DNA of 64,000 bases from Pseudomonas brassicacearum (GCF_003732225.1 NZ_MOBJ01000006.1:434001-498000); one strand, 5' to 3'; numbered from the stretch's first letter, positions 49,013 through 58,356 are shown. The notes: generated by a model from the sequence alone, not told the origin. Translations and numbers: made by a program.

Positions 49013-49637
49013 AGGGGATTCCATGCTGGTCGATGTAGGCCTGAGCCTCGGGGTTCGGCGCCCGGTAATAAATACCGTTGCCGTTCCGATGAGGCCCCAG
49101 CGGCTCCACCTCAGCCTGAAAGCGCCCGACTTCCTTGTACCCCAGGCAACCGGCACCCACCCAGACTTTGGCGATGCCGCCGGGAGCCATGCCCAAAGTT
49201 ATTCTGTTGCGATAAAGCGTCATTTCTTTCTGAGCAGGTTCGCAAAACACCCGCTCCGGCCTGACCATTTCGTCGCGCACCCACTGCGGAATCGGGATCC
49301 TGATCTTGTAGGCCTGCGGCTCCACCAGCGATTGCCAGCGCAGAAAGAGCCGTTCCGGCAGGTCGACGTTGGTCACTGGCATCATTTCCCCCCCCCCCTG
49401 GTGCCAGCCTTCCACTTTGCCGGTGTAACTGGCGACGCCAGCATGCACATTGAAAAACGCCAGCCCGCGCTGATCGAGCACATCCACGGTCTCGACCCAG
49501 ACTTCCATATGGCGCGGCGCGGCCAGGCCGACGTACCAGTTGTTGTACGGCAGCTTGGGCGGCACCGGGGGTTGAGGCCCGTTGGCGCAGGCGCTGAGGC
49601 TGAACAGCAGGCCGAGGAGCAGGCTCAGGCGCTTCAT
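48999..49637 (-). CDS. Immunity-type lipoprotein copy 3, next to the effector (DUF2931-like)
   Basis: 212 residues, start MKRLSLLLGLLFSLSACANG, lipobox LSAC, and LPYNNWYVGLAAPRHMEVWV. The ATG overlaps the stop of the vgrG-DUF2235 gene by 4 bases, so it is the likely cognate immunity gene. G11-A3 tract in frame (HQGGGEMMP), with one more glycine than copy 2. Differences from the other copies are scattered (FCEPAQKEMTLYRNRITLGM). Confidence 0.85.
   Translation of the reverse strand: MKRLSLLLGLLFSLSACANGPQPPVPPKLPYNNWYVGLAAPRHMEVWVETVDVLDQRGLAFFNVHAGVASYTGKVEGWHQGGGEMMPVTNVDLPERLFLRWQSLVEPQAYKIRIPIPQWVRDEMVRPERVFCEPAQKEMTLYRNRITLGMAPGGIAKVWVGAGCLGYKEVGRFQAEVEPLGPHRNGNGIYYRAPNPEAQAYIDQHGIPYGSW
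49388..49398 (-). repeat. G11 tract in lipoprotein copy 3
   Basis: Eleven C residues on the plus strand. In frame on the minus strand, three bases longer than in copy 2. Tracts of this length are slippage-prone. Confidence 0.85.
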
Positions 49638-52600
49638 TCGGGATAGCCCTTGTGTGGCTGGTTGGGATAGACCTTGCGCGTGTTGTCCGGCGTCGGTTTC
49701 ATGGCCATCACCCCCGTGCTGGGGAGCCAATGGGCGGACTGGTGGATATAGCGGCGACGCAACAAACGCTCCTGCGCACGATCAAGGCTGACCTCGACGC
49801 CCCCCAGCACCTGATCCAGGATCTGGGTGGCAATCGGTTGCAACTCTTCGGGCAACCGGAAACGTCGGTCCTGGTCATCGATGACGTCAAACGGCACGCC
49901 ATGACGCACCCCCAGCTCACGCATGACCCGCAGGGCAATCAGCGACAACTCGCCGCGCACCGGCCGGTCGAGCGCGATGGTCAGCAGGTAGTCATCCTTG
50001 TCCTCGCTGTTCTTGCCCTGCGGCGCCGGGGTCATCGACCAGGTATGGATGGAGAGGTGGCCTTCATCACCGGCCAGACCGCTGGCCTCCAGGGCCAGCA
50101 TCTGGGTCCGGGCCTTTGCCCATTCCAGATGCGCCTGCACCGGGCGGTTGGCTTCCTGCGTGACCCGGCGGGGCGGCGTCAGCCACAGCCGCTCGCGGGC
50201 ACGCGGCAAATAGCCGCCGCCAATGTCCGAGTGCGCCCCAGGCAGGCTGATTTCCCGATGGCCGTCCAGCACGCTGTTGAGGGCAAAATTGTGCCGACGC
50301 TCGTCGCGGGCCTGCAACTGGATGACCTGCTGCGCGCAACCGGGCGGCAGGTACAGGTTGACGCCGGGGTTGTCGTCGTTGGCCACGCTCAGGTCCGAAC
50401 CCATGATGGCCGCGACGGTGTCGAACAGGCCGATCAGGTTGAGGCTGACGTCCACCGCCGGGTCGAAACTGGCCTGTAGTCCGAAGCGACCGGCTTGCAG
50501 CAGCTCGCCGAACAAACCGCGACCCGGCTTGAGCAGTTCGTTGGCACAATGCCGCGCCGCCGCTGCGCCGCGGCTGAAGCCGAAAATATCGAACTCGATA
50601 CGCCGAATGGAGGTACCAGGATTGGCTGTGACGAAGTCGATCAGTGTCGCCTCTATCGCAGCCGGCGCCTGCTCAACCCGCGCCACCACCCCGGTTTCCC
50701 CCCGTCCCGTCAACAGGCCGTGCAGCACGTCCTTGCCGCCACTGCTAGTGCCAATGCCCGGCAGGTAGACCGGCACATAACCGATCTGCGCAGCGGGCGT
50801 TACCGGTGTTGCCGTATTGTCCGGATACAACCTGAACAAATGCACCACATTACTCGGCGCATTCCCATAACTGCTATCCGGCGCCCGGTCGAAGCCATTG
50901 CCGTCGAACCCGTCAAAACCGTACTGGTTGCACTGCTCGATGATGCTCGTCAGCTCGCTCTGGTCGAACAGCACCAGGTCCTCGCGTCGGCATTGTTCGG
51001 TGGCCCCGGCATTGGCCTGGTTGTTGCCGGTGCCATCGAAAAACAGCCCCAGGCGCAGGGTGATGCCGTCGAGTTCTTCTTCCTCTTCCTCTTCTTCCAT
51101 GTCGTAGATCAGCGAGAGTTTTTCCGGGGTGGTGGTGTAGACCCGCTCGGTGAAACCCTGGCTGTCGGTGGTGCCTTTCCAGACCTTGCCGGATTCGGCG
51201 GCTTCGATGCGATAACGCACGTAGGGTTTGGGCTCATCGCTCACCTTGTCCCTGACCTGGAATCCGCCCTGCATTGGATTTTTATAAATAGGGTCTTCCA
51301 GGACCATGGCTGCCAGGGCCTTGTCGAGCGAGGCAGCGCCGCCCCAGGCAATGTTGTCGTTCTTGATGCGCAACTCACCCGGTGCACCAATCTCGATGGA
51401 GCCGTCCTTGAGTTTGATGTAGGCACCTCGACTGACCAACGTGATGCCCTGTTGTGCGTCAAGCATGATTTCGCCATTGATGCTGTTGAGCGTCAGCGCC
51501 TTATCCGCTTGCAAGGTCATCGCATCGCTTTGTGCCTGGATATCCAGCGGGCCGCGGGCGGCAAAAAGCTTGAGCCCCAGCTTCTGGGCAAACAGGCTTA
51601 TGGATTCACCGGCGGCCACGCTGAAGCGCTTGAATACACTGACATCGACACTCTCCCCCGCCGTAGCGGTGAGGGTTTTCCCTGCTGAAAGTTGAATATT
51701 GGCCGGCGTCGTGAGCGCTATGCCGGCGGGTGCCGAGGCGATCAAGCCAGCGTCCTTGAGGCGTATCAACGCCTCCCGTAGCCCTTGCTGCGACTGGGCG
51801 TCTGCCGGTAATGCACCCGATACAGAGGCGCTTTGCGCCAGGGCACTCACCAGTTGCAAGGCGTTATTGAGCTGCGCCAACGCAGCGCTCATTTCAAACA
51901 TGTCCCCCTGCGCTTTGGGCTGCGCATCGGCACTGATGAACACCCCCTTGCCCGCCCGAATCGCGCCCCAGCCATCGGTGCGCAGTTCAAAGCCTTCGCC
52001 GCGTTTTTGTTTCTTGGCATCGACCAGGTGCCCGAGATTGAGCTGGCTCTTGCCACTGTGCTCGGTACTGAGCTTGACGTGCTCCTGGCCGCGGGTGTCG
52101 TCCATGCGCAGTTTGTTGTTGGCCGGGGTGCGCAGCACGTTGCGTTTGTAGTTGTAGAGGGTGACCGGGTCCGGGTGCTGGCTGTCGTGCAGGGCGTGGG
52201 CGATGTAGGGGCGGTCCGGGTCGCCTTGTTCGAAGGCCACCGCCACTTCGGTGCCGGCAATCAGCGGCAGGTGCAGGCCGTGGGTGTCGCCGGCGTAGGG
52301 TCGGGCCAGACGCAGCCACAGGCTTTCCCGCCCGGGTTTCCAGCTATCGCGGTCGAACAGGAAGCTGACCCGGTAGCGCCCTTGCGCGTCGATCTCGGCG
52401 TAGCGGTCGTGGGCCAGCGGGCTGCTGACGCGGGCCGGCACGGTGCCGGCGATTTGCGGTTTGGCCGGTATCTCCGGGCGAAAGCACACGGTTTCCGAAT
52501 AGGGCATGGCCTCGAAGCTGACGTCGAAGCTGCGATCACGCGCAGCGCGGGTGCTCAGCGCGATGATCACCGCCCCCGGAGCAAAGGCCTGCGACGCGCC

Positions 52601-53611
52601 GCCGGAAATTTTCAGCACCTGGCCGGGGGCCAGGGTGGCGCTGCTGCTGAGGCCGCTGAGTCGGGTCTGGCCATTGAGGTAGCGCTCGTGGCGCAGGCGG
52701 GCGTAGAAGTAGCCGCTTTCGCTGTGCAGGTCTTCGTCCTGGGCCAGGGCATTGCCGAGCACGCGGTAGGGTTCGGCGTAGTGGTAGGCCTCGCCGTAGG
52801 TGGTTTTGGCGCCACGGCTCTGGTCGACGGCGCCGTCGAGGTGGGCCTTGGCATCAAGGGGGTGGTAGGCGCGAAAGTGAATATTTTTTTCCACCACCAC
52901 GTGGCTCGATTGCAGTTGCCACACACCGTCCTGGCCGCTGCTCAGCCCGGCGGGCGGGCGGTACGGTAACTGCACGTCGAACTGATAGCCGCGCTGGTCG
53001 TCGCAAAACTCGACGACGTCGATGCGCAGGCGTTCGTCGCTGGTGAAGCGGTACCAGATGCCAACCTCGGCCAGCAGCCGGGCGATGAAGGCCAGGTCGC
53101 TTTCGCCGTACTGCATGACCTGTTCGCGCTTGGGATACTCGCGCACCAAGCGGAACAGAAAGTCCTGCCCCTCAAAGTCGTGGCGGCTGCGCAGGATGCT
53201 CTCGACAATCTCCGGCACCGACTGGTGCTGGTAGATCCGAAATTGCCGGCCACGGCCAAGCAGCGCCAGACGGGGTTGCAGGGTGAGCTCGTAACGGGCT
53301 TCGTCGTTGGAACCGGACAGGCGCTTGAAGCCGCTGATCACCCCGTGCAGGGTGCGCAACGGTTTGACGGTGGGCGGGTCGAGGAATGTCGCCTTTTTCG
53401 CCGGCGCGTGCAGGCTGAAACAGGCGTCCTGGCCGAGCAGTTGTTCGGCGGCCAGGTCGTGTTCGGTGCTGGTAAATTCCACGCGGTAGGTGAACGGCTG
53501 GCTGAGGCGCTCTTCGCCCTCGAAGGCCAGGACGTCAAGGTGGGCCTGGAGATTGCGGACCCAGAGCTTATGCCGGCTGTGGTCGAAGAAGGTGCGCAGT
53601 TCGTTGAGCAT
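49634..53611 (-). CDS. VgrG spike fused to DUF2235 (Tle1-type) lipase effector
   Basis: 1325 residues. VgrG/gp27-gp5 part at 1 to ~520 (start MLNELRTFFDHSRHKLWVRN, with YGESDLAFIARLLAEVGIWY), a DUF2345-type beta-helix from ~540 to 760, and a linker with eight consecutive glutamates. A DUF2235 alpha/beta hydrolase runs from ~845: GLFFDGTGNN, nucleophile elbow FGFSRGAAAARH near 1011, LFDTVAAI, and GAHSDIGGGY near 1126. This is a 'specialised' VgrG that carries its own phospholipase for type VI delivery. The ATG at 53611 follows GAGG. Its stop overlaps the first lipoprotein gene. No other type VI gene is in the window. Confidence 0.93.
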   Translation of the reverse strand: MLNELRTFFDHSRHKLWVRNLQAHLDVLAFEGEERLSQPFTYRVEFTSTEHDLAAEQLLGQDACFSLHAPAKKATFLDPPTVKPLRTLHGVISGFKRLSGSNDEARYELTLQPRLALLGRGRQFRIYQHQSVPEIVESILRSRHDFEGQDFLFRLVREYPKREQVMQYGESDLAFIARLLAEVGIWYRFTSDERLRIDVVEFCDDQRGYQFDVQLPYRPPAGLSSGQDGVWQLQSSHVVVEKNIHFRAYHPLDAKAHLDGAVDQSRGAKTTYGEAYHYAEPYRVLGNALAQDEDLHSESGYFYARLRHERYLNGQTRLSGLSSSATLAPGQVLKISGGASQAFAPGAVIIALSTRAARDRSFDVSFEAMPYSETVCFRPEIPAKPQIAGTVPARVSSPLAHDRYAEIDAQGRYRVSFLFDRDSWKPGRESLWLRLARPYAGDTHGLHLPLIAGTEVAVAFEQGDPDRPYIAHALHDSQHPDPVTLYNYKRNVLRTPANNKLRMDDTRGQEHVKLSTEHSGKSQLNLGHLVDAKKQKRGEGFELRTDGWGAIRAGKGVFISADAQPKAQGDMFEMSAALAQLNNALQLVSALAQSASVSGALPADAQSQQGLREALIRLKDAGLIASAPAGIALTTPANIQLSAGKTLTATAGESVDVSVFKRFSVAAGESISLFAQKLGLKLFAARGPLDIQAQSDAMTLQADKALTLNSINGEIMLDAQQGITLVSRGAYIKLKDGSIEIGAPGELRIKNDNIAWGGAASLDKALAAMVLEDPIYKNPMQGGFQVRDKVSDEPKPYVRYRIEAAESGKVWKGTTDSQGFTERVYTTTPEKLSLIYDMEEEEEEEELDGITLRLGLFFDGTGNNQANAGATEQCRREDLVLFDQSELTSIIEQCNQYGFDGFDGNGFDRAPDSSYGNAPSNVVHLFRLYPDNTATPVTPAAQIGYVPVYLPGIGTSSGGKDVLHGLLTGRGETGVVARVEQAPAAIEATLIDFVTANPGTSIRRIEFDIFGFSRGAAAARHCANELLKPGRGLFGELLQAGRFGLQASFDPAVDVSLNLIGLFDTVAAIMGSDLSVANDDNPGVNLYLPPGCAQQVIQLQARDERRHNFALNSVLDGHREISLPGAHSDIGGGYLPRARERLWLTPPRRVTQEANRPVQAHLEWAKARTQMLALEASGLAGDEGHLSIHTWSMTPAPQGKNSEDKDDYLLTIALDRPVRGELSLIALRVMRELGVRHGVPFDVIDDQDRRFRLPEELQPIATQILDQVLGGVEVSLDRAQERLLRRRYIHQSAHWLPSTGVMAMKPTPDNTRKVYPNQPHKGYPE
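51074..51097 (-). repeat. Glu8 codon repeat in the VgrG-lipase linker
   Basis: Eight GAA/GAG codons in a row (MEEEEEEEELDG) between the VgrG beta-helix and the lipase domain. Acts as a flexible acidic linker; triplet repeats can change length without breaking the frame. Confidence 0.8.
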
Positions 53612-53793
53612 GTTCAGGCCTCGGTGCGGTAGGGTCCTTGAAGCGTTCGCGGCGAGTGTAGGGACGCGCTCTCCCGGCAAACAACCCGCCGCCGGAGTTT
53701 CAGAAGCCCCCTACAAGGAACGGGTTTTTGTCCTTAGGAAATCGCTGAGGCATAACGTGAGCCCATCGCGATGAGATGCGAGCCGGGCTGTTT

Positions 53794-54345
53794 TCAAGCA
53801 CGAGACGCTACACCTAATGCAGCAAGCACCTCTGCGAGCAACGACTCAATCGGTAACTCTCCGCTGACCCTAAGGGAAGGTAAGGTCAACTGCTTGAACC
53901 ACTGCTCATGTCGTGGTCGGCTGCGGCCAGCTTGAACGCCTTTTTCATAACTTTCGGCCCACGCGAGGAACGCCTGGTGGTTCGCATGCATGTCCCCTCC
54001 TGGAAGAATACGTTGACCATAGCGCTGTGATTCACGGGCCTTTAGACGCTCTATTCGGAGCAATGTCGGAGTATCAATGAAGACGACCAAATGGGCGGAT
54101 TGAATCACTTCGTCTCCCCAACCATCCAATGAGCCGGAGAGTACCCATTGACCATCAGCCAGACTACGGTTGAGTAGATTGACTCTCTCTGCGGGAGGTC
54201 GTGATCGCTCGAAGGGTGGTTCTGTCGGGTACCAATAGTAATCATCGACATCAAAGTGAGGCACTTGAAGCTTTGCGGCCAGTGCAGCCCCCAGAGTACT
54301 CACTCCGGCCCCAGATGCGCCGCTTATGTAAATCCGTTTGTTCAC
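53794..54345 (-). CDS. P-loop kinase-like protein with atypical Walker A
   Basis: 183 residues, similar in layout to adenylate/topology-modulating kinase-like proteins. The N-terminus MNKRIYISGASGAGVSTLGA has a P-loop in which the usual lysine position is Val (GASGAGVST). HLVVFIDTPTLLRIERLKAR is the adenylate-kinase-type region. GTG start with AGGAG about 9 bases before. Function unknown; the changed P-loop is seen in a family of this type, but nucleotide binding is unproven. Confidence 0.75.
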   Translation of the reverse strand: MNKRIYISGASGAGVSTLGAALAAKLQVPHFDVDDYYWYPTEPPFERSRPPAERVNLLNRSLADGQWVLSGSLDGWGDEVIQSAHLVVFIDTPTLLRIERLKARESQRYGQRILPGGDMHANHQAFLAWAESYEKGVQAGRSRPRHEQWFKQLTLPSLRVSGELPIESLLAEVLAALGVASRA

Positions 54346-54595
54346 TTCGTGGGGCTCCTTTCTAACGGGACATAATATGCGGTAATCAGATAGCGTGGGA
54401 TTGCTTAATCTGACAAGGCTGAACGGGTAAAACAGACGTGCTGTTTTAATTGTCCGCCGAGCACTTGCAAAAAAGTGATCGACACCCCCACGTGGACGTT
54501 ATAAGCGCCAAATCCTGCGACAACTCCGCCACCCTATCAACGGCTATCGAGCAGACAGACTTTCGCGCTCAATGACCACGGCAAATGGCCTGACA

Positions 54596-55561
54596 TCAGA
54601 CACTCACCTTCAGATCCACCCCCAACGCCCGGGCAAATGCCTTGACCAAAGGACTGCGCACCGTGTTGTGCCGCAGGATCAGGTTGAACGTTGTATTGAA
54701 GCTGATCAGGTCCGGCCGCAAGGCTCTGAACGTGCCTTGTGCAACCAGTGGCGCCGCATAGTGCTGCGGAAGAAAACCCAGGAAACGCCCGGTTTTTATC
54801 AGCATGGCGACCGCTTCGACCTGCGACGCCGAAGCGGAAAAACTGTCGTACCGGGCAAACGTCAGCTTGTCGCGGTGAATGGCGTAGCGATGGTTGATGA
54901 ACTCGTGATGCTTGAGCACATCTTCGCCCATCTCCTCGTCCGGAACAGTGAACAGCGGGTGCCCCACCGCGCAGTAAGCTTCGGACCTTTCTTCATACAA
55001 CGCGAAGTAATCGAACTCTTCTCTTTTTTGATAGACTGGCACTATCCCAGCGACTAAACGACCTTCAACAACGCCTCTTTCCACTTCATCCAGTTGCGAG
55101 GCATGAAGTTGAAATCTGACCTTCGGTGACTCTTCATTTATTCGTTTAAGCGCTGCAACTAACGGAGAGTTTTCATCGGTAATCGTATTGTCGATAACCC
55201 CTACCCCCAAGTCCCCGATCAATTCATTCTGCGCACAACTAAGCCGGTCTCGAAAGTTATCGACCGAGGCAAATAAATCGATCGACGCCTGGTACACAAG
55301 ACGCCCTTCTTCGGTCAGGCAAAACCCCTCTCGCCCCCGTGTACACAAGCGCATGCCGATGCGAATTTCGAGGTCGGAGATCTGTTTGCTGATGGCTGCA
55401 AGCCCCACATTCAGCTCGTTTTGAGCGGCGCTGAATCCACCGGCCTCGACCACTGCCTTGAACACTTTGAGCAGTTTGAAGTCCAGCCCGCTGAGGGCCA
55501 AAGGGGCTCGATGGGCCGTTTTCAACGGCGGGTTTCCAGAATTGGAAAGTGGGGTTTCCAT
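54596..55561 (-). CDS. LysR-family transcriptional regulator
   Basis: 321 residues. The helix-turn-helix at about 30-85 (LKVFKAVVEAGGFSAAQNEL, then AAISKQISDLE) is followed by a LysR substrate-binding domain. It is divergent from the ArgH-like gene at 55857 with a 295-base gap between, the classical arrangement for a LysR controlling a catabolic operon. The inducer is probably the substrate of that pathway. Confidence 0.9.
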   Translation of the reverse strand: METPLSNSGNPPLKTAHRAPLALSGLDFKLLKVFKAVVEAGGFSAAQNELNVGLAAISKQISDLEIRIGMRLCTRGREGFCLTEEGRLVYQASIDLFASVDNFRDRLSCAQNELIGDLGVGVIDNTITDENSPLVAALKRINEESPKVRFQLHASQLDEVERGVVEGRLVAGIVPVYQKREEFDYFALYEERSEAYCAVGHPLFTVPDEEMGEDVLKHHEFINHRYAIHRDKLTFARYDSFSASASQVEAVAMLIKTGRFLGFLPQHYAAPLVAQGTFRALRPDLISFNTTFNLILRHNTVRSPLVKAFARALGVDLKVSV

Positions 55562-55856
55562 AATGCTTATTTACCTCTGGCGCCCGATTCAACAACCTGT
55601 GTCCAACAACAAAAATAACGCTGGCCAATAATAATGAACACAGAAAACCAGGCTTGGCAACTCCCAATAATTCCCCCCAGTCAGCGCCAAGTCGCTGATT
55701 CGAAACTATTAAAAGCTGACACTTCGATCAGCTCTCGCCATTTGCAACTGCCCTCTTGAAAACTGCATGAGCCGAACCACGCCCGGAAGATCCCGGCGAG
55801 CGTTCAAGGCTCTGCGTAACGACATCAGTTCGTATTACCGACGAGGAAAAATAACA
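55562..55856. promoter_or_regulatory. Divergent promoter region of the catabolic cluster
   Basis: 295 bases between the LysR gene and the ArgH-like gene. AT-rich parts near 55600-55730. It should hold the LysR binding site (a T-N11-A type), but I cannot single out one. The long upstream extension of the ArgH frame in this stretch has no ribosome site and is discarded. Confidence 0.5.
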
Positions 55857-57284
55857 ATGACTCAAGCAACCGATCGTTTGTGGGGCGCGCGCTTCAAAAG
55901 CGGCCCGTCCGAAGCCCTGGCGGCCCTGTCCCGCTGCCCTGAGCGGTACTTCCGTCTCACCCCTTACGACCTCGCCGGTTCCAAGGCTCATGCCGGGGAA
56001 CTGCAGCGCGCCGGGCTGCTCGATGCGCAAGAAACCCAAACCATGCTCGATGCGCTGGAGCGCATCGGCGAAGACTTCCGCGCAGGTCTCGTCAGCCCGA
56101 CGCTGGATGACGAAGACGTCCACACCTTCATCGAGCGCCTGCTGACCGAACGCCTGGGCGCACTGGGCGGCAAGCTGCGCGCCGGACGCTCGCGCAACGA
56201 CCAGACCGCCAACGATCTGCGGCTGTTTCTGCGTGATCACGCTCGCACCCTGACCACTGAAGTGCTGGCCTTGCAACAGGCGCTGGTCGACCAGGCCGAG
56301 CAACACATTGAAAGCATTTGCCCAGGCTTCACTCACCTGCAACAGGCGCAGCCGATCGTGTTCGCCCACCACTTGCTGGCGCACGCGCAGTCGATGCTGC
56401 GCGACGTGCAACGTCTGGTCGATTGGGATGTGCGCACTTCCCTGTCGCCGTTGGGCGCGGCAGCCATGGCCGGTTCCGCCATCGCCCGTCTGCCACAGCA
56501 ATCTGCCAAGGAAATGGGCTACAGCGGTGTCTGTGAAAACTCCATCGACGCGGTGGCGAGTCGCGACCACGTCGCCGAGTTCCTGTTCGTGGCGAGCATG
56601 CTCGGCGTGAACATTTCGCGGTTGGCCGAAGAGTTTTGCCTGTGGTCTTCACGGCAATTTCGTTGGGTCGCGCTGGACGATGCCTATGCCACCGGCAGTT
56701 CGATCATGCCGCAGAAGAAAAACCCGGACATTGCCGAACTGGCGCGTGGCAAAGCCGGCCGTTTGATCGGCAACCTGACCGGTCTGCTCTCGACCCTCAA
56801 ATCCCTGCCGCTGTCTTACAACCGCGACTTGAGCGAAGACAAAAACGGCGTACTCGACAGCGTCGACACCCTGCTGCTGGTGCTGCCGGCCATGGCCGGG
56901 ATGGTTGCAACCATGAAGGTCAATGTCGAAGAACTGCGGCGTCAGGCACCGCTGGGCTTCACCCTCGCCACCGAGGTCGCCGACTGGCTGGCGGTACGCG
57001 GCGTACCGTTCAAGGAAGCCCACGAAATTACCGGCGCGCTGGTTCAGGCCTGTGAAAAACACGACATCGAACTTTGGGAAGCCTCGCCAGCGCTGCTCGC
57101 CGAGATTGATGTACGACTGACGCCCGAAGTCCGCGACAGTCTGACTCTGGAAGCCGCCATCGCTGCGCGCAGTGGCTGGGGCGGCACCGCGCCGCAACAG
57201 GTCCGTGAACAGATCGGTCGCTTGAAAACCGCCCTCGCCGCACAACAGCAATGGACCGAAAATTATCAGGGCTTCCGCCTCTGA
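55857..57284 (+). CDS. Argininosuccinate lyase-like C-N lyase (ArgH paralog)
   Basis: 475 residues, fumarase/aspartase superfamily. Signature GSSIMPQKKNPD with the catalytic serine, GFTHLQQAQP with the conserved histidine, and AGRSRNDQ. The canonical WGGRF is WGARF here and the N-terminal 50 residues differ from housekeeping ArgH. With a neighbouring ABC importer, deacetylases and an MmgE/PrpD protein, it is more likely a catabolic lyase releasing fumarate from an N-substituted aspartate (as EDDS lyase does) than an arginine biosynthesis gene. ATG at 55857 with GAGGA upstream. Confidence 0.85.
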   Translation: MTQATDRLWGARFKSGPSEALAALSRCPERYFRLTPYDLAGSKAHAGELQRAGLLDAQETQTMLDALERIGEDFRAGLVSPTLDDEDVHTFIERLLTERLGALGGKLRAGRSRNDQTANDLRLFLRDHARTLTTEVLALQQALVDQAEQHIESICPGFTHLQQAQPIVFAHHLLAHAQSMLRDVQRLVDWDVRTSLSPLGAAAMAGSAIARLPQQSAKEMGYSGVCENSIDAVASRDHVAEFLFVASMLGVNISRLAEEFCLWSSRQFRWVALDDAYATGSSIMPQKKNPDIAELARGKAGRLIGNLTGLLSTLKSLPLSYNRDLSEDKNGVLDSVDTLLLVLPAMAGMVATMKVNVEELRRQAPLGFTLATEVADWLAVRGVPFKEAHEITGALVQACEKHDIELWEASPALLAEIDVRLTPEVRDSLTLEAAIAARSGWGGTAPQQVREQIGRLKTALAAQQQWTENYQGFRL

Positions 57285-57298
57285 AGCACTGCACAGAA

Positions 57299-57392
57299 CC
57301 TGTGGGAGCGAGCTTGCTCGCGATAGCGGCGGATGAGCCAACATTGATGTTGAATGTAATGCCGCCATCGCGAGCAAGCTCGCTCCCACAGG
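57299..57392. repeat. REP-type inverted repeat pair
   Basis: CCTGTGGGAGCGAGCTTGCT extended to GCGAT on the left, with its exact complement on the right. A common extragenic palindrome of fluorescent pseudomonads, situated between the lyase and permease genes. Confidence 0.85.
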
Positions 57393-57460
57393 GGCTGCGT
57401 TTAACCTGAAGAACCACACACACCGTCTGCATCAGGAAGGGCGGTGTTCGGAGAACCCAA

Positions 57461-58336
57461 ATGAACCAGACTCAGGCAGAGCTCCTCGCGGAGCGTAAAC
57501 AGGCCGAAAACCAGTTCGACATCACCCAGTACGAGCATGTGCCGCGGCGCTATTACGGGCGGATCTTCTTCGCCACGCTGATCGTCGTCGCCATCGTCGG
57601 TCTGGTCAGGGCCTTTGCCGAGGGCAAGATCGAGTGGTCGTATATCGGCCAGTTCCTGACCTCCCAGGCGATTTTGTTCGGCTTGCTCAACACCATCGTC
57701 ATGGCCGTGCTGGCGATGGCGTTGGGGATTGTCTTCGGGGTGATTACCGCCGTGATGCGCATGTCGGCGAACCCGATCCTGCGCTATGTCGCGGTGACGT
57801 ACACCTGGCTGTTCCGTGGTACGCCACTGATTCTGCAACTGCTGCTGTGGTTCAACCTGGCGCTGATTTTCCCCACCATCGGCATTCCCGGGGTGATCCA
57901 GCTCGATACCGTCAGCCTGATGACACCCTTCGTCGCGGCGCTGCTGGGCCTGAGCATCAACCAGGGCGCCTACACCGCTGAAGTGGTACGTGCCGGCCTG
58001 CTCTCGGTGGACACCGGCCAGTACGAAGCCGCCAAGTCGATCGGCATGCCGCGCCTGCAAGCGCTGCGCCGGATCATTCTGCCGCAGGCCATGCGCATCA
58101 TCATTCCGCCGGTCGGCAACGAGTTCATCGGCATGGTCAAGATGACCTCGCTGGCCAGTGTGATCCAGTACTCGGAACTGCTCTACAACGCCCAGAACAT
58201 CTACTACGCCAACGCCCGCGTGATGGAGCTGCTGATCGTCGCCGGGATCTGGTACCTGGCCGCCGTCACCGTCTTGTCCTTTGGTCAAAGCCGTCTGGAG
58301 CGTCGTTTTGCTCGTGGCGCCGGCAAGCGCTCGTGA
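57461..58336 (+). CDS. Polar amino acid ABC transporter permease
   Basis: 291 residues, HisM/GlnP type. One cytoplasmic start region of ~35 residues, then about five to six helices. The EAA loop is in [23 protein letters not shown] at 57461 after GGAGAACCCAA. It is the only permease of the system, so it presumably works as a homodimer. ATPase and binding-protein genes follow. Confidence 0.92.
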   Translation: MNQTQAELLAERKQAENQFDITQYEHVPRRYYGRIFFATLIVVAIVGLVRAFAEGKIEWSYIGQFLTSQAILFGLLNTIVMAVLAMALGIVFGVITAVMRMSANPILRYVAVTYTWLFRGTPLILQLLLWFNLALIFPTIGIPGVIQLDTVSLMTPFVAALLGLSINQGAYTAEVVRAGLLSVDTGQYEAAKSIGMPRLQALRRIILPQAMRIIIPPVGNEFIGMVKMTSLASVIQYSELLYNAQNIYYANARVMELLIVAGIWYLAAVTVLSFGQSRLERRFARGAGKRS

Positions 58337-58356
58337 GTCGCGCAGGAGAATTGAAC

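Larger units (their letters stand above)
45870..49637 (-). repeat. Tandem repeat array: lipoprotein + lipase 3' half
   Basis: Repeat period about 1.48 kb: lipoprotein starts are at 49637, 48158 and 46673. Two complete units (48155-49637, 46670-48158) and a third, internally deleted unit (45870-46673). The lipase part of each unit also repeats the end of the full gene at 49634-50470. Junctions lie just after each lipoprotein stop, at the sequence coding for FDPAVDV. Confidence 0.85.

Noticed and set aside
45870..49637. Tandem array as an insertion sequence or composite transposon
   Set aside because: No transposase, terminal inverted repeats or target duplications are seen; units consist only of lipoprotein and lipase parts.
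49652..50479. Plus-strand frames opposite the DUF2235 copies, repeated several times with similar translations
   Set aside because: They repeat only because the minus-strand lipase ends are duplicated. No start context, and no conservation independent of the lipase frame is visible.
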